DNA from: a virus
Virus record (IMG/VR): IMGVR_UViG_3300043331_002127
Coordinates: 1-28,406 of that record
Strand: one strand, 5' to 3'
DNA length: 28,406 nt
The notes beneath the pieces are model-generated. The model searched no databases and was not told the origin of the DNA. It saw only the letters and a program-made list of their open reading frames with translations. Positions 27,411 to 28,406 of this stretch are shown here, piece after piece. Position numbers and translations under genes: made by a program. Position 1 is the stretch's first letter. Each line of letters opens with the position of its first letter.

Positions 27411-27830
27411 ATGGCAACGGTAGCACGACAGATCACACGACGCAACGACGGTGGACGCTACAGCGCCCGCAGCACCTGGTACGATGCGATCGCCGAGGAG
27501 CACATTGCGCGCCTCGAGGCCATGGAGGCACAGGCTGACGTAGCGACCCTGGCCCGGATCGTGGGCGACGCGGTCACGGCTATGCCCGAGGTAGCCCCTC
27601 GCATCGCCAAGGCCGCCAGCCTGGTGCAGGCCCGCGATGTGTGGCCCATGACGGATGGATCGTACCTGGTGGGCAGCGAGAGCGACAGCGAGCGGGCGTA
27701 CCTGGTGACGCGGCACCCGTGGCGCTGCGAGTGCAAGGCGGCCCAGCACCAGGCCGGGTTCTGCAAGCATGTGCTGGCAGCGCAAATCACCGTGCGCATG
27801 GGCGCAGCATACCAGCCGGTGTACGGCTAA
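27411..27830 (+). CDS. SWIM zinc-finger protein
   Basis: The 139-residue product starts at ATG 27411 with TGGAGGA 7 bases upstream. The N-terminal 65 residues are helical (AEEHIARLEAMEAQADVATLARIV). The C-terminal part has a SWIM motif: CECKAAQHQAGFCKH (CxC...CxH), preceded by SYLVGSESDSERAYLVTRHPWR. This matches the CxCx(n)CxH zinc fold used to bind DNA or protein partners. In phages such proteins are often early genes near replication or regulation modules. It is the only gene driven rightwards from the switch region. Confidence 0.85.
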   Translation: MATVARQITRRNDGGRYSARSTWYDAIAEEHIARLEAMEAQADVATLARIVGDAVTAMPEVAPRIAKAASLVQARDVWPMTDGSYLVGSESDSERAYLVTRHPWRCECKAAQHQAGFCKHVLAAQITVRMGAAYQPVYG

Positions 27831-27846
27831 CACCACCACCCCACCC

Positions 27847-27865
27847 GGGCGCCCCCGCGGCGCCC
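27847..27865 (+). terminator. GC hairpin after the SWIM gene
   Basis: GGGCGCC-CCCGC-GGCGCCC forms a 7-bp G-C stem 17 bases after the SWIM stop. No T-run follows, so it may only slow or protect the transcript. The remaining gap to 28067 has no strongly supported gene; a 48-codon frame from ATG 27925 has a weak SD. Confidence 0.4.
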
Positions 27866-28067
27866 ACCCCCTGCACCTATGGCAGGCGTGACCCAGTGAA
27901 GCACCACTTCGCACAAGAGTGATTATGTCGCCCTCAGAATTGGCATCGCGCCCAGCATCCACGGCAACCCATTACTCCAATATGTCCCCCATGGCAGCGC
28001 TGACCCACTTGTGCCATCGACAATCGTCATACGAGAGCACATCTGCTGCCTGGCGCATCAGGGCTGC

Positions 28068-28406
28068 CTAGTCCGGGGGGCCCTCCCTGGACACCGCCTG
28101 ACGCACCACCAGGGCCCGCAGCTCGGCCACCGCCGCATGCAGGGCCCGCAGCTCGGCCACCAGCGGGGCGGTGCGGACCTCCACCACGGCCTCAAGCGCC
28201 CGGCGCAGCGGCGCGCCGCCCTCCTCGCTCGCGAGCACCAGCGTCTCGATGTGCTGGTAGACCGTGTGATGCTCGCCGTTCACCACGTTATTCGTCACAT
28301 GCGTGCCTGGCTCCGGCGGCGGCACTTCCCCAACCAGCTGCGAGGTGGACACGCCGAGGTGCGCCGCCGTTTCGAGAACGAGTTCCAGGGGCGGCACTTT
28401 GTCGCC
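28068..28406 (-). CDS. Second XRE-type regulator, C-terminal part (runs off window)
   Basis: The frame is open to the right edge and the gene begins outside. The visible start GDKVPPLELVLETAAHLGVSTSQLVGE is the typical end of an XRE helix-turn-helix ('P.LE.L..IA..LGVS...L.G'). It is followed by a linker, NVVNGEHHTVYQHIETLVLA, and a Leu/Ala/Arg heptad coiled coil (PLVAELRALHAAVAELRALVV) that probably mediates oligomerisation. A GTG at 28397 could be an internal start, but the frame continues in good XRE sequence upstream of it. It points towards the SWIM gene and the other XRE regulator, so a Cro/CI-like pair is plausible. Confidence 0.75.
   Translation of the reverse strand, partial: GDKVPPLELVLETAAHLGVSTSQLVGEVPPPEPGTHVTNNVVNGEHHTVYQHIETLVLASEEGGAPLRRALEAVVEVRTAPLVAELRALHAAVAELRALVVRQAVSREGPPD
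28111..28161. repeat. 21-bp direct repeat in the regulator coiled coil
   Basis: AGGGCCCGCAGCTCGGCCAC plus one further C is repeated exactly at 28111-28131 and 28141-28161, period 30 bases. On the coding strand each copy encodes VAELRAL, so the repeat adds a heptad-like segment. Confidence 0.7.

Noticed and set aside
27925-28071. 48-codon plus-strand frame between the SWIM and second regulator genes
   Set aside because: The ribosome-binding site is weak, the composition (Ser/Ala/His-rich) is not convincing, and it overlaps the end of the regulator gene. It was not listed as a gene.
1-28406. CRISPR array, insertion sequence or retron
   Set aside because: No regularly spaced identical repeats of CRISPR type, no transposase and no reverse transcriptase were seen.

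Overview
This window is about 28 kb of a GC-rich tailed double-stranded DNA phage or prophage with a P22-like (podovirus-type) virion. The evidence is the order on the minus strand, read right to left: small terminase, large terminase, portal, scaffold, P22-type coat, a gp4-like tail accessory protein, a gp10-like stabilisation protein, large ejection-type proteins (one with a lytic transglycosylase domain) and tail fibres ending in an S74 chaperone. Promoters look like ordinary bacterial sigma-70 or extended -10 elements, so the host is a bacterium. The sequence does not show which one, and no integrase is visible, so lysogeny is suggested only by the regulators.

Layout. Positions 1-1186 (+): small zinc-ribbon and membrane genes that probably continue an operon from the left. 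1174-1676 (-): a small lipoprotein and a 94-residue unknown. 1803-2456 (+): an HNH homing endonuclease. 2595-2789 (+): a coiled-coil gene behind a structured leader. 2786-4646 (-): two tail-fibre genes. 4730-6289 (+): seven small genes (membrane, zinc ribbon, secreted Cys-rich, coiled-coil/membrane pairs). 6270-14235 (-): ejection and tail genes. 14362-14870 (+): a two-gene unit behind a second structured leader. 14867-24928 (-): tail accessory, coat, scaffold, portal and terminase genes, interrupted by a GIY-YIG and an HNH endonuclease gene, with a gene-free stretch rich in DnaA-box-like sites at 22825-23084. 24952-25997 (-): a zinc-ribbon-rich HNH gene next to a remnant of a ParB-like gene. 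26201-27193 (-): a repressor operon (XRE regulator, HNH, coiled-coil, membrane protein). 27411-27830 (+): a divergent SWIM zinc-finger gene. 28068-28406 (-): the end of a second XRE-type regulator.

How it works together. The minus strand carries a nearly continuous morphogenesis operon with stop/start overlaps. Several plus-strand units, moron-like in position, are set into it. Three plus-strand units share the promoter pattern TGGTAnAnTnnnnCTAT, and two of these also share a three-way-junction-like 5' leader that could hide the ribosome-binding site. Five homing endonuclease genes (four HNH, one GIY-YIG) are spread through the window, and most have their own promoter-like element. The 27.2-27.4 kb region looks like a divergent genetic switch with two identical 15-bp operator-like sites.

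The most interesting candidates are the duplicated structured RNA leader, the possible replication origin between the terminase and portal genes, and the repeated coiled-coil plus membrane-protein gene pairs.
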